Of a stretch of DNA of 64,000 nucleotides, positions 32,456 through 41,060 are shown in pieces. Numbering within the stretch: the first letter of the stretch is position 1; each line of letters starts with the position of its first letter. The position numbers were made by a program, and so were the translations under genes. The notes under the pieces were generated by a model. That model was not told where the DNA came from, made no database searches, and was given only the letters and a program-made list of their open reading frames with translations. Source of the stretch: Magnetaquicoccus sp039908525 (GTDB lineage Bacteria; Pseudomonadota; Magnetococcia; Magnetococcales; Magnetaquicoccaceae); contig JAMOAY010000001.1 of assembly GCA_039908525.1 (NCBI GenBank), forward strand, positions 124,001 to 188,000, given 5' to 3'.

Positions 32456-33373
32456 TCACGCCTGCCGCCGCAGCACCAGAATGGACCACTCCTCGATCCG
32501 CCGATGCTGCAACGGGACAAAACCGTTCCGGCTGGCGCACTGTTCGACCGCTTGCCCCTGCTCGTGCAACATCCCCGCCAGCAGCAGATGGCCACCCATG
32601 GCCACACAATGGTGAAAACGGCGCTCGGTCTGGCTCAAGAAGGCGGTCAACTCCGGAGCCAGAATGTTGGCCACCACCGTCTGAAACGGTCCCACAGGCA
32701 GTTTTTCTCCGTGCTCCACCCGCCATCGTCCAGCGAACTCCGCCCGTTCACCCAGATTGAGTTGACAGTTTCGCGCACAGGTCGCCACCGCCACCGGGTC
32801 CAGGTCAATCCCCAGGCCGGACTCTGCCCCCAGCAGCAACGCCGCAATGAGCAGAATCCCCGAGCCGGTCCCCATGTCCAGCACCGCACCCAGGGGTGCC
32901 TGGGTTGCCAACCCATCCAGTGCCTCCAGGCAACCTCGGGTGGTTTCGTGCCGGCCACTGCCAAAGGCCATCTCCGGGTCCATGCGCAGGATCAAACGCT
33001 GCGCCATCTCCGGCGGGGGTTGCAACCAGCTGGGCAGCACCAGCAACCGCTCGCCCAGAGGGATCGGCTGGAAATAGCGCTTCCAGTGGTTCTGCCAATC
33101 CTGCTCCTCCAGGGCGAACCAGTGCAGCTCTGCATCCCCACGCTCCCCCTGCGCCAGCAGCAGGCTCCGTATGGCCCACTCTACCTGTTGACGATCGGTT
33201 GTCTCGGCAAAATAGCCCTTGAACTGGCACCGCTCGAAGGGAACCCCGGCGGAGAAGACCGCCTTGTGCCCGATATCCTCCAGCACCACCCCCATGGAGC
33301 CCGCTTCCGTCAGCAGCTCCGAAAGGGGATCGTCCAGCCATTGCGGGGCGACAAAACAGAGTTCGTAGATCAT
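32456..33373 (-). CDS. prmA: Ribosomal protein L11 methyltransferase
   Basis: Trimethylates ribosomal protein L11. The N-terminal substrate-recognition domain begins MIYELCFVAPQWLDDPLSEL and contains WQNHWKRYFQPIPLGERLLV, typical of PrmA. MDPEMAFGSGRHETTRGCLE and the SAM motif VLDMGTGSGILLIAALLLGA follow, then VVANILAPEL. ATG at 33373 is chosen since homology starts there; the upstream frame is open but unrelated. Length is 305 residues. It ends 4 bp from the convergent GAF/ATPase gene. Confidence 0.93.
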   Translation of the reverse strand: MIYELCFVAPQWLDDPLSELLTEAGSMGVVLEDIGHKAVFSAGVPFERCQFKGYFAETTDRQQVEWAIRSLLLAQGERGDAELHWFALEEQDWQNHWKRYFQPIPLGERLLVLPSWLQPPPEMAQRLILRMDPEMAFGSGRHETTRGCLEALDGLATQAPLGAVLDMGTGSGILLIAALLLGAESGLGIDLDPVAVATCARNCQLNLGERAEFAGRWRVEHGEKLPVGPFQTVVANILAPELTAFLSQTERRFHHCVAMGGHLLLAGMLHEQGQAVEQCASRNGFVPLQHRRIEEWSILVLRRQA

Positions 33374-33380
33374 GCCGGTC

Positions 33381-34805
33381 CTAAAAATCCACCTGTGCCC
33401 GGGTCTGGAACAGGCCCGGTTGGTCATGCACGCCGGCTTTTTCGGCATCCACCCATAGATAGTTGGTCATCAAACGCACCTGGGGATTGAGATACCAGTT
33501 GACACCCAGGGTGACATTCTTCTCCTCGCCGCCGAGAACGGAGCCATCCGTCAGATCCAGCATGCTGTAGCGGGCCGCCACCTGCCAGGCGCCCAGACCG
33601 CCTTTTTCCAGACTGAAATTTTCTCGCGGCTTGATGCGACCGAAAGAACCCGTCTGTGCCTCATAAACCCGCGCTTCACCGGTGAGAAACCAGCCGACGC
33701 CTGCATAATAGCCGTCAAAGTGCAGATTGGGCAAACCGGCCGCCCGTTCCACCGCCGTCAGGACATACTCGGATTCCAGGGAGAAAGGACCACGCCCGGC
33801 CGCAAATTCCAGACCGTATTGGGTCCAACCATCCACCTTGGCGATGCTGCCGGTATCCACCAACCGTTTGGTGCCGACGTGGGCCTCGGGACGGGCGCGA
33901 AAACGTGCCGCAGCGGTCGTTTGACTGTCCGGGTTCTGGTGCAGCAGTGCACCGCCCAGGTGCAGAAAGTTCTCCGGATCCAGCAGGGGCGCCCCGGTCA
34001 GGCGGAGGCTGACCCCATGGGATTCATCTTCTCCCGCCGCATTGGGGCCCGGATTTTCTCCGAACACGGCCGCCTGGGCAGACCAGCGACCGCCACCGCT
34101 CTCCACGCCGATGGCGATCCGATCGTCCGGCTTGAAGGCGTTGACCAGCATGGGCTCCTCCATGAAGGTGGTATACAGGGAGCTGGTGGCCTCGCTCAGG
34201 GTGAAGGGCGGTGTGTACAATCCCGCCTTGACGGTTGCCAACGGCCATCCCCCGTAGGCGATGTAGGCGGCCTTGTCCTCGACCGCATTCTCCGCAAAAT
34301 CATAGGCCAGTTTGAATTTCCAATCCCTGTCCACCCTGCCTCCCACATCCAGGCGGGCACGGCGCAGTTCGGTGCCGCTGGCGTGATCTCTCACATCATC
34401 CCGATAAAACCCCGCATCCACCTGAACCCGTCCCCCCAGGGTAAATTCGGAATCGCCACTCCGGGATTTTACCTTGATCCCCCCCTTCGTGGTGATATCC
34501 ACGGGAGAGTCGGGCTCCGGGGCAGCGGGCGCTGCAGCCGCCACCCTCTTGGCTTCCTCCTGGGGTACGGAAGAGTCTGCCTTGTGCGGCGTTCTCCCGG
34601 TTGTCTGATCCGTTTTCTCCGGGGGGGCATCCGCCGCCCCGCGCAACAGCTGATACTCCTCGTGACTCAGTGTCCCTTTCTTGTGCAAAATTTCAATCAA
34701 TTGCATCAGATGGGCATTGTCGGCCCCGGCCGGCAAGCCGACCAGTGACCACACTCCGCAGACAACCACCCCCACCCTGGTGCTGCACCGCATCCGCTCT
34801 TTCAC
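33381..34805 (-). CDS. Phosphate-selective porin of the OprO/OprP family
   Basis: Outer-membrane beta barrel. The signal peptide follows a basic start (MKERMRCSTRVGVVVCGVWS, then LVGLPAGA). Next come a short helical segment (LMQLIEILHKKGTLSHEEYQ), common in OprP-like porins, and an Ala/Pro-rich linker. The barrel runs from about residue 100: SEFTLGGRVQVDAGFYRDDV, ELRRARLDVGGRVDRDWKFK and TVKAGLYTPPFTLSEATSS are diagnostic. It ends with an aromatic, TRAQVDF. GTG at 34805 has GGGGAGAG upstream; ATG 34793 is the alternative. Divergent from a PhnD-like gene, which suggests an anion-uptake theme. Confidence 0.88.
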   Translation of the reverse strand: MKERMRCSTRVGVVVCGVWSLVGLPAGADNAHLMQLIEILHKKGTLSHEEYQLLRGAADAPPEKTDQTTGRTPHKADSSVPQEEAKRVAAAAPAAPEPDSPVDITTKGGIKVKSRSGDSEFTLGGRVQVDAGFYRDDVRDHASGTELRRARLDVGGRVDRDWKFKLAYDFAENAVEDKAAYIAYGGWPLATVKAGLYTPPFTLSEATSSLYTTFMEEPMLVNAFKPDDRIAIGVESGGGRWSAQAAVFGENPGPNAAGEDESHGVSLRLTGAPLLDPENFLHLGGALLHQNPDSQTTAAARFRARPEAHVGTKRLVDTGSIAKVDGWTQYGLEFAAGRGPFSLESEYVLTAVERAAGLPNLHFDGYYAGVGWFLTGEARVYEAQTGSFGRIKPRENFSLEKGGLGAWQVAARYSMLDLTDGSVLGGEEKNVTLGVNWYLNPQVRLMTNYLWVDAEKAGVHDQPGLFQTRAQVDF

Positions 34806-35013
34806 CGCTTCTCTCCCCCTTTGTGCTTGGCCATGACAAACCCGGTCACCCCATGCCCGTCCCCGACGGCAGGGTATGCAGTGTGACACAGAGAGGAGCA
34901 CGCTTCCAGCAGAAATGGAATAAAACTCGACTCTGAGCGGGAAAGATGGTATCCTCCGCAGAGGATCTGTGTGGAATCTTGTCAAGATTGCATCACATGG
35001 GGGAGGTGGGGGG

Positions 35014-35928
35014 ATGGTCAACCGTCGTGTGTCCGGCTTGTTGCAGGGATGGTTGTTCTGCAGTTGGGTGTTGCTGGCCGGCATGGCCCATGGGGCGAAT
35101 GCCTCCTTGACGATCGGTTCCATCTCCGGGGATCCGGCCAAGGAGATTCGCCAGTTTTTGCCATTTGCACACCATCTGGCCGCACGACTGGCGCCCCAGG
35201 GCATCGAGAAAGGGCAGGTGCGGGTGGCTGCCGATATGCAGGAGATGGCCGCCTGGCTCCGGGAAGGTCGGGTGGACATCTACCTGGACAGCCCGCTGCC
35301 TTCGGTGGTGGTCAACCGGTGGGCGGGCAGCAATATGGTGCTGCGCCGCTGGAAACAGGGCAAGGAGGCCTACCACGCGGCCATTTTTGTCAACAGGGAG
35401 AGCCCCATTCGGGAACTTTCCCAGCTCGCCGGCCAACTGATCGCATTCAAAGACCCTTTCTCCTCCAGCAGCTATCTGATGCCGCGCCTTGCCATGGAGC
35501 AGGCGGGGCTGCAGTTGGTGGAGATGGGGGATGCGCAGGGCAAGGTGCCCGCCGGCAAGACCGGCTTTGTCTTCACCAACGATCGGGAGACCAGCCTGTT
35601 CTGGGTCACCATGGGCAAGGCCGCTGCAGGGGCCATGGCTCCGGAAGAGTTGGAAAAACAAGCCAAAGGGGACCGGGACAAGCTGCGTATCATCCACGAA
35701 ACCTTTGCCCTGCCTCGGCATGTGGTCAACCTGCGCGGTGATCTGCCCGAGCCATTGGCCAAGGCCGTGGTGCATGCCCTGCTTTCCATGGAGCAGGAGA
35801 CCACCGGCAGAAATGTTCTGGAAAATTTTGAAAAAACCAGCCGATTTGACACCATACCCCCAGACATCCTGACCCGCCTGCAGCAACTGACCCCCACCAT
35901 CCTCTCCATCCTGGGGCAACCTCCATGA
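35014..35928 (+). CDS. PhnD-like periplasmic substrate-binding protein
   Basis: Belongs to the phosphate/phosphonate-binding protein group (PhnD-type, type II periplasmic fold). A signal peptide (GWLFCSWVLLAGMAHGANA) is followed by LTIGSISGDPAKEIRQFLPF, a family start, and later VDIYLDSPLPSVV, FVNRESPIREL and LIAFKDPFSSSSYLMPRLAM. The C-terminal part has LPRHVVNLRGDLPEPLAKAV. ATG at 35014 follows a GGAGG-rich leader. There is no permease or ATPase gene nearby; instead the stop overlaps siaA (ATGA). It therefore probably serves as a periplasmic sensor for SiaA rather than for transport. Length is 304 residues. Confidence 0.82.
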   Translation: MVNRRVSGLLQGWLFCSWVLLAGMAHGANASLTIGSISGDPAKEIRQFLPFAHHLAARLAPQGIEKGQVRVAADMQEMAAWLREGRVDIYLDSPLPSVVVNRWAGSNMVLRRWKQGKEAYHAAIFVNRESPIRELSQLAGQLIAFKDPFSSSSYLMPRLAMEQAGLQLVEMGDAQGKVPAGKTGFVFTNDRETSLFWVTMGKAAAGAMAPEELEKQAKGDRDKLRIIHETFALPRHVVNLRGDLPEPLAKAVVHALLSMEQETTGRNVLENFEKTSRFDTIPPDILTRLQQLTPTILSILGQPP

Positions 35929-37538
35929 CGACAGCCCGGGGTGCTGATCTGCGGCGGTCGCTGTTCGGTATTCGTGCCAAACTGCTGGGTTGCGCCGTCC
36001 TGCTGGTGTTGCTGGTCTCCGGTTCCCTGACCTTTTACGCCATCCGGGAAAATCGCGACCATATTATGGAGATCTATCAGGAAGATGCCAAACAGATGGG
36101 GGACATCCTGGCCGAAGCGGTCACCAACGATCTCTACCGACTCGACCTGCGGGGCATGCGCCTGCGCCTGAGCGCCGTCCACGAGAAAAGCGCCATCACC
36201 GCCACCTACATCCTGGACAAACAGGGCCATGTCCTGGCCGACGGCACCTCCAGAAACAGCCATCGGGGGCAACGGTTGGATGATCCGTTCGTCGAGCGGC
36301 TCCTGACCGCCGACGGGTGGGTGGTGGAACAGAGCGAACAGTGGCTCAAACTGGGGCGACCGATCGCTGTGGAGGGCGGGGAACCCCTGGGACGGCTCTA
36401 CCTGCAGCTCTCTCTGGAGTCTCTCAACCGGACAATCATCCACCAGTTGCAGGAGACCCTCCTGATTGCTGCCGTCTGCGTTCTGCTCAGTCTGGTGCTG
36501 GCCTGGTGGTTTGCCTCCCGATTCACCCGGCCTATCCGTGCGTTGACCCTGGCCGCCGACCAGATCCGGGCCGGGGACGCCTCCGTGGAGATTCCCGTGA
36601 CCGGTCGGGATGAGATCCGCACCCTCGCCATCTCCCTGGAGGAGATGTTGCGGCGCCTGCGCGCCTCCGACCAGGAGTTGCGCGCCTTGAATCTCTCTCT
36701 GGACCAGAAAGTGCAGGAACGAACCCAGGCGTTGCAGAACGCCTTGCAGATCATCCACAGCAGCATCCAGTATGCCAGCCGCATTCAGCGCTCCATCCTG
36801 CCTGACCCGGATTTCCTGCATGTTTTGTTGCCCGAGCACTGTGTTGTCTGGCGCCCCCGGGATGTGGTGGGTGGGGATTTTTACTGGTGCCGGCTTTGGG
36901 GCATGGGGGTCCTGCTTGTGGTGGGCGATTGCACCGGTCATGGTGTACCGGGGGCCTTCATGACCCTGATCGCCAACGGCGCCCTGGGTCATGCCCTGAA
37001 CACCACCCCTTCGGGAGAGTTGGCCCGTTTGATCGCCACCATGCACAACAACATGCAGGAGGTGCTGGGACGGGAACAGTTGGCCGGCAATGCGGATGAT
37101 GGCATGGAACTGGGCGCCTGTTACTTTCCGCCAGGACAGCAGAAGCTTCTGTTCGTGGGCGCCCGTTTTTCCCTGTTCTACCAGGATCCTGGCCAGGCGG
37201 CCCAGGAGCTGAAGGGGGAGCGCAACGGCATCGGCTTCCGTTGCGCCAAACCGACGCTGAAGTTTACCGAACACGCGCTCGATCTGCCACCCAAACGGCG
37301 CATCGTTCTGACCACGGATGGCATGATCGATCAGGTAGGTGAAAAGACAGGCCACGGATTGGGCAAAAGCCGCTTCAAGGCGTTGCTGGAACGCCATCAG
37401 GAGACCCCCATACACCAGCTTGGGGTCTGTTTGTACGACGCGCTCATGGCCTATCAAGGTCGCGAGATGCGGCGCGATGATGTAACGGTTGTAGGTTTTT
37501 CTGCTTCAACGCAAGGAGATCCGGATGCACGCCCATGA
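35925..37538 (+). CDS. siaA: Membrane PP2C phosphatase with HAMP domain, SiaA-like
   Basis: In Pseudomonas, SiaA dephosphorylates SiaC. The architecture matches: TM1 (LLGCAVLLVLLVSGSLTFYA), a periplasmic sensor of about 130 residues, TM2 (LLIAAVCVLLSLVLAWWFAS), HAMP (RFTRPIRALTLAADQIRAGD), a coiled coil, then a SpoIIE/PP2C domain. The metal-binding motifs are DVVGGDFYW and VVGDCTGHGVPGAFMTLIAN, and the end has LTTDGMIDQ and RRDDVTVVGF. Length is 537 residues. It overlaps the PhnD-like gene by 4 nt and siaB by 14 nt. Confidence 0.9.
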   Translation: MTTARGADLRRSLFGIRAKLLGCAVLLVLLVSGSLTFYAIRENRDHIMEIYQEDAKQMGDILAEAVTNDLYRLDLRGMRLRLSAVHEKSAITATYILDKQGHVLADGTSRNSHRGQRLDDPFVERLLTADGWVVEQSEQWLKLGRPIAVEGGEPLGRLYLQLSLESLNRTIIHQLQETLLIAAVCVLLSLVLAWWFASRFTRPIRALTLAADQIRAGDASVEIPVTGRDEIRTLAISLEEMLRRLRASDQELRALNLSLDQKVQERTQALQNALQIIHSSIQYASRIQRSILPDPDFLHVLLPEHCVVWRPRDVVGGDFYWCRLWGMGVLLVVGDCTGHGVPGAFMTLIANGALGHALNTTPSGELARLIATMHNNMQEVLGREQLAGNADDGMELGACYFPPGQQKLLFVGARFSLFYQDPGQAAQELKGERNGIGFRCAKPTLKFTEHALDLPPKRRIVLTTDGMIDQVGEKTGHGLGKSRFKALLERHQETPIHQLGVCLYDALMAYQGREMRRDDVTVVGFSASTQGDPDARP

Positions 37539-38082
37539 GCTTCTGCCATTCAGAAACGGTTTGACCGACCAGGGAATCATACTGTGTTACAACGGCTGTA
37601 TCACCGAGGAGATACTGACGGGGATCGGGGCCACGATCAAACACAAAATGGCCGTCCGCAAGGCCGACAAGCAGGTGGCCAAGGGGCTGTTTTCCCTGTT
37701 TGTCGAGCAGATGCAGAATGTCATCCGCTATTCGGTGGAAAAGGAGAGCGGCCCGCTTCCGGATGGATCGGTGCTGACGTTGCGCCACGGGTTGCTGGTG
37801 GTGGGCATGGAGTCGGACCGCTATTTTGTTGCCTGCGGCAACATGGTGGACAAGAAAGATGTCGCGACACTGCACAAGAATCTGAATCATATCAAAAGCC
37901 TGGACCAGGATGGTCTCAGGGAGCTGTTTCGCACCACGCTCAAGGGAGAGACCCCGGCGGGCAGCCTGGGGGCCGGTGTGGGCTTCATCGACATTGCCCG
38001 GCGGGCCACGCGGGGCTTTGAATTTGACTTTACCGATGTCAACGATGGCTTGACCTACTTTTCCATCAAAGCCTACATCTGA
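37525..38082 (+). CDS. siaB: SiaB-family protein kinase
   Basis: The SiaB family are small kinases of GHKL-like fold that phosphorylate SiaC, opposing SiaA. Recognised by ILCYNGCITEEILTGIGATI, then LFSLFVEQMQNVIRYSVEKE containing the N-box-like EQMQNVIRYS. GLLVVGMESDRYFVACGNMV and LGAGVGFIDIARRATRGFEF (G-box region) follow. At 185 residues it is the normal size. ATG is preceded by AAGGAGA inside the siaA 3' end, so translation is likely coupled. Confidence 0.88.
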   Translation: MHAHELLPFRNGLTDQGIILCYNGCITEEILTGIGATIKHKMAVRKADKQVAKGLFSLFVEQMQNVIRYSVEKESGPLPDGSVLTLRHGLLVVGMESDRYFVACGNMVDKKDVATLHKNLNHIKSLDQDGLRELFRTTLKGETPAGSLGAGVGFIDIARRATRGFEFDFTDVNDGLTYFSIKAYI

Positions 38083-38102
38083 ACATCAAGGATCGACAGA
38101 CC

Positions 38103-38489
38103 ATGGAAACGCTCCACATCGATGGCACAGACCGCACGCCGACGCTCCTGTTTGAATTCGACGCCAACCGTTACCTCCTGTCCGGAGAGTCCTATCCTGA
38201 AGATGTCTCCGAATTTTATGGCGGTCTGCTGGGCCAATTGTCGGATCACCTGAATGGGCTTCAGGGTGCAACGGTACAATTTGATTTCAATTTTATCTAT
38301 TTCAACAGCAGCACGGCCAAGGTGGTCATGCGTCTGTTCGAACTGCTGGAGCAGACGGCCGCGCGGGGCAACCGGGTGACCGTCAACTGGCATCATGAGG
38401 AGGGGGATGACAACATGCGGGAGATGGGCGGGGAGTTCTCCGAAGATCTGCACCAGGCCCATTTCAACCTGTTGTCCAAACCGGGGTAA
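38103..38489 (+). CDS. siaC: SiaC-like partner-switch protein (DUF1987)
   Basis: The SiaC/DUF1987 family are phosphorylatable regulators; unphosphorylated SiaC activates the diguanylate cyclase SiaD in Pseudomonas. Matching segments: MLFEFDANRYL-like LLFEFDANRYLLSGESYPED, VQFDFNFIYFNSSTAKVVMR with candidate phospho-acceptors S69/S70/T71, and VNWHHEEGDDNMREMGGEFS. Length is 128 residues. AAGGA lies upstream of the ATG, 21 nt after siaB. A siaD gene does not follow; the nearest GGDEF protein in the window is at 46414. Confidence 0.9.
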   Translation: METLHIDGTDRTPTLLFEFDANRYLLSGESYPEDVSEFYGGLLGQLSDHLNGLQGATVQFDFNFIYFNSSTAKVVMRLFELLEQTAARGNRVTVNWHHEEGDDNMREMGGEFSEDLHQAHFNLLSKPG

Positions 38490-38808
38490 TCACTGTGGAA
38501 ATGCTCTCCGATAGTCATCCAGAAGGTGGAATCATCCAGAATGCAGGAGTCCGCCACCAAGGGAGATATTGACCTTACTGTCTTTTGGGGTGTTCAGCCC
38601 CATTCCCCAGACGATGCCCTACCAGGATATGCCACGTCAAGGCTTCTGTATGCGATTCTGGCGCATTCTCTCCCTGGCTGGGCGCTCTGGGCCACCCCAA
38701 GCCCATCAATGGCCCCTGGGGGCCCCTGCGGCAAAGCAAGAATTCGGTGGTATCAGGTGGAGGGATCCGTTATAGTTCGGGGGAGGTCCAACCAGGGAGA
38801 GAGTCACC
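38490..38808. other. Intergenic stretch without a convincing gene
   Basis: About 320 bp between siaC and the DUF1640-type gene. A plus-strand open frame (38526-38840) runs into the next gene out of frame and has no recognisable sequence. The last 25 bp, including GTCCAACCAGGGAG, match the leader of the paralogue at 48877 (minus strand). Confidence 0.5.
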
Positions 38809-39195
38809 ATGAGCACAGCCACCTTCGCCATCCCATTTGACACGCTGGCCTTTGTCAAGAAGCTGGAGACTGCCGGTGTCCCATCTGCCCAGGCAGAAGC
38901 CCAGGCAGAAGCGTTATCCGGTGTTCTCCAGAAGGTGGAGGAGTACCGGCTTCAGGAGTTGGCCACGAAGGGGGATGTCGAGCTTGCAAAAGAGATTTTG
39001 CGCAAAGAGATTGAAACCGCCAAGGTGGATATCATCAAGTGGGTTGTCACCACAGGCATTGTCATCCTGGGGGGAGTCGCTGCACTCATCCGGTTTGTTC
39101 CGCCTGTCCCGGCCTACTACCAGCCCCCCGCCCAAGAGCTCCGCCAACCTGCTCCATCCCCAACACTCCCAGCTCTGCCTGCTCCCACCCACTGA
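38809..39195 (+). CDS. DUF1640-type coiled-coil membrane protein (short paralogue)
   Basis: 128 residues: an N-terminal helical part (TLAFVKKLETAGVPSAQAEA), a short charged coiled coil ending LAKEILRKEIETAKVDIIKW, a membrane span (VVTTGIVILGGVAALIRFV) and a Pro-rich tail. This resembles the DUF1640/CCDC90-like family. The C-terminal half is nearly identical to that of the protein encoded at 48257-48877, but this copy lacks the 11-residue repeats. The ribosome site GGGAGAG and the first codons (MSTAT) are also shared with the paralogue. Role unknown. Confidence 0.78.
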   Translation: MSTATFAIPFDTLAFVKKLETAGVPSAQAEAQAEALSGVLQKVEEYRLQELATKGDVELAKEILRKEIETAKVDIIKWVVTTGIVILGGVAALIRFVPPVPAYYQPPAQELRQPAPSPTLPALPAPTH

Positions 39196-39485
39196 CAACC
39201 CTGCTCTGGCTGGCCCCACCTGTTCACCGTCGATGATGTGCCAGCCAGGAGGATAACCTACTCACATCGCCGCCAGACTGCTCGGGGAATTGGCCGCCTG
39301 CAACAACCGTTCAGCCCGTTGACTATGGAGTTGATCAGCCAAACCCTGCACCGCTCTCCTGGCGCATTGGTAGCTGCTCTTGTGATCGCCACCGTTGGCC
39401 AAGTCAGCCTGAATCGCCTGTCCTGCCAAGGTTTGCGCAGCAGACAGAAGCGACCGCCCAAAAGATGACAGGCGTCTTCAGGCAT
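39196..39485. other. Intergenic stretch with a coding-like minus-strand remnant
   Basis: On the minus strand, about 39262-39477, an open frame without ATG reads LLSAAQTLAGQAIQADLANG and later CARRAVQGLADQLHSQRAER before a stop. Its Ala/Gln/Leu helical composition looks coding-like, but an in-frame stop lies directly upstream and no start is seen. It may be a gene remnant. The plus strand shows only an 76-codon frame of poor quality. Confidence 0.3.
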
Positions 39486-39523
39486 GAAAAAAGCCAGTGA
39501 CTATTGAAATCACTGGCTTTTTA
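39486..39523 (-). terminator. Rho-independent terminator downstream of tRNA-Phe
   Basis: Inverted repeat AAAGCCAGTGA / TCACTGGCTTT with T runs on both strands, so it can act in both directions. It lies about 30 bp past the 3' end of tRNA-Phe (minus strand). Confidence 0.88.
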
Positions 39524-39554
39524 GTCATTATCAGGCATTCCAAGGATGTCATTT

Positions 39555-39630
<76 letters not shown>

Positions 39631-39653
39631 TCACTGCCACCAAAACTCGGCCA

Positions 39654-39683
39654 TTCTACCCAAACCCATTCCACCTTGTCAAC
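39654..39683 (-). promoter_or_regulatory. Sigma-70 promoter of tRNA-Phe
   Basis: Minus strand: TTGACA, 18-nt spacer, TAGAAT, ending 23 bp before the mature tRNA 5' end. Near-consensus boxes at the expected distance. Confidence 0.8.
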
Positions 39684-39835
39684 GGTTTGATTTTATCAGG
39701 ACCAAAGGTCAGACCCATCCCAGGCACGCACAAATGGCACAGGAATTGATTGACCTTCTACCAACGGAGGACCGCTGCAACCCGGGCCATGACCCGACCC
39801 CATCAACCCCGCAACCTTTTATCAGGGAGATTCAA

Positions 39836-40054
39836 ATGGCTACCATCCCGCGCTTTGTTGCCATGGAGACCATTCTGGAAAATATCACCGGCAAGCTGGT
39901 CGAAGATGTCAAAGAAGGTTCCCTGCCCATGAGCGAACCGGTCATGGAGTGCCTGGAAGCCCTGGTGACCGCCACCCGGAAGCTGCAGATTGTGCGCGAG
40001 ATCTCGGAAGTTGAACAGGAGTCCCGTGCCGCTCGGTATCGCCTCGCCTCCTGA
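39836..40054 (+). CDS. Small helical protein of unknown function, 72 residues
   Basis: Begins MATIPRFVAMETILENITGK after a strong ribosome site (GGGAGA, 5-6 nt spacing). The sequence is amphipathic and mostly helical, ending in charged residues (LQIVREISEVEQESRAARYR). No membrane span, signal or known motif. It stands alone between tRNA-Phe and the SUMF1 genes. Coding status is supported by the ribosome site and composition only. Confidence 0.6.
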   Translation: MATIPRFVAMETILENITGKLVEDVKEGSLPMSEPVMECLEALVTATRKLQIVREISEVEQESRAARYRLAS

Positions 40055-40068
40055 GCCACACATCCCGC

Positions 40069-40189
40069 AGAGATCCCGCCAGGATCTCTCTCCCGTCGGC
40101 GACGACTGCCCCTCCCGCAGGGGGGTGCGTGTCATGGGACGGTTTTGGCCAGCAACAATTACCCGCCGGGAGGGGCAGATTCCTCCCGG
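40069..40189. other. Two hairpins in the gap between the small protein and the SUMF1 gene
   Basis: AGAGATCC-N5-GGATCTCT at 40069-40089 and CCGGGAGG-N8-CCTCCCGG at 40166-40189, both perfect 8-bp stems. Neither has a clear T run, so they may be transcript-end or processing structures for the convergent genes. Confidence 0.4.
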
Positions 40190-40233
40190 TTGATGACAAT
40201 TTTGCCGGCGAATGGCACAAAACAGCCCTGCCC

Positions 40234-41013
40234 TCAGCGCACCATCATCACCAAACGCAGCCCCAGGCCGTTGTACCGATGGCTTGCATCGCCGTTGTTG
40301 CGCAGAGTCACCCGAAGATAGGCCGGGGCGTTGTACCAACTGCCACCGCGAATCACCCGATAGCTGCCCGTACCCGGTCCAGTCGGGTCACGACTGGGCG
40401 AGTCGGTGTAATATCTCTCCCCGTACCAGTCTGACACCCACTCCTCCACATTGCCCAGCATGTCGTGCAAACCCCAGGCGTTGGGCTGCAACTGCCCGAC
40501 CGGATGGGTCTGCCGGTTCGCATTGCCCTGGTCAAAACCGTACCAGGCATACCGATCCATCGACTCCGCAGCGTCTCCCCAATAGCGGGTGGTCTCCGTG
40601 CCCGCGCGGGCGACATATTCCCACTCCGCCTCGGTGGGCAACCGGTAGTTCTGGTGCCCCTCTTTGGCATTCAAACGTTGCACAAAGATCTGGGCATCCT
40701 GCCAACTCACCCTCTCCACCGGCAGGGACTGTCCCTTGAATCCACTGGGATTGTTGTTCATCACCGCCATCCACTGGCCCTGGGTCACCTCGTGCTTCCC
40801 CATATAAAACGGTTGGCTGATGACAACCTTGTGCTGTGGTGTTTCACGGTCGGCAGACTGTCTGTCGAAATGCCTGTCCGCCCCCATGGCGAAACTGCCG
40901 ACCGGGATCAGGGCAAACACCATCCCGATGCTGTTGATGATACTCTTGCCCGGATCCGCCATCGGCAGAGCGGGGCAAAGCAGCAGTGAAAGCATAACAA
41001 ACACACGCATCAT
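40234..41013 (-). CDS. SUMF1-domain (formylglycine-generating-enzyme-like) secreted protein 1
   Basis: Starts with a signal peptide (MMRVFVMLSLLLCPALPMA). The SUMF1/FGE fold follows: GMVFALIPVGSFAMGADRHF, YMGKHEVTQGQWMAVMNNNP, VERVSWQDAQIF, RLPTEAEWEYVARAG and GLHDMLGNVEEWVSDWYGER, ending VIRGGSWYNAPAYLRVTLRN. The two copper-binding cysteines of true FGE, expected after the RGGSW motif, are absent, so sulfatase-activating activity is unlikely. Length is 259 residues. A related gene lies 47 bp upstream in the same direction. Confidence 0.85.
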   Translation of the reverse strand: MMRVFVMLSLLLCPALPMADPGKSIINSIGMVFALIPVGSFAMGADRHFDRQSADRETPQHKVVISQPFYMGKHEVTQGQWMAVMNNNPSGFKGQSLPVERVSWQDAQIFVQRLNAKEGHQNYRLPTEAEWEYVARAGTETTRYWGDAAESMDRYAWYGFDQGNANRQTHPVGQLQPNAWGLHDMLGNVEEWVSDWYGERYYTDSPSRDPTGPGTGSYRVIRGGSWYNAPAYLRVTLRNNGDASHRYNGLGLRLVMMVR

Positions 41014-41060
41014 GGAACCTGTTCTCCTGTTTGGAAACCCTCCAACCGCCATGGAGCCTG

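Noticed and set aside
35014..35928. PhnD-like gene considered as part of a phosphonate ABC transporter
   Set aside because: No permease, ATPase or C-P lyase genes in the neighbourhood; the gene is coupled to siaA instead.
38526..38840. 104-codon plus-strand open frame before the short DUF1640-type gene
   Set aside because: Overlaps the next gene out of frame, lacks a ribosome site and resembles nothing.
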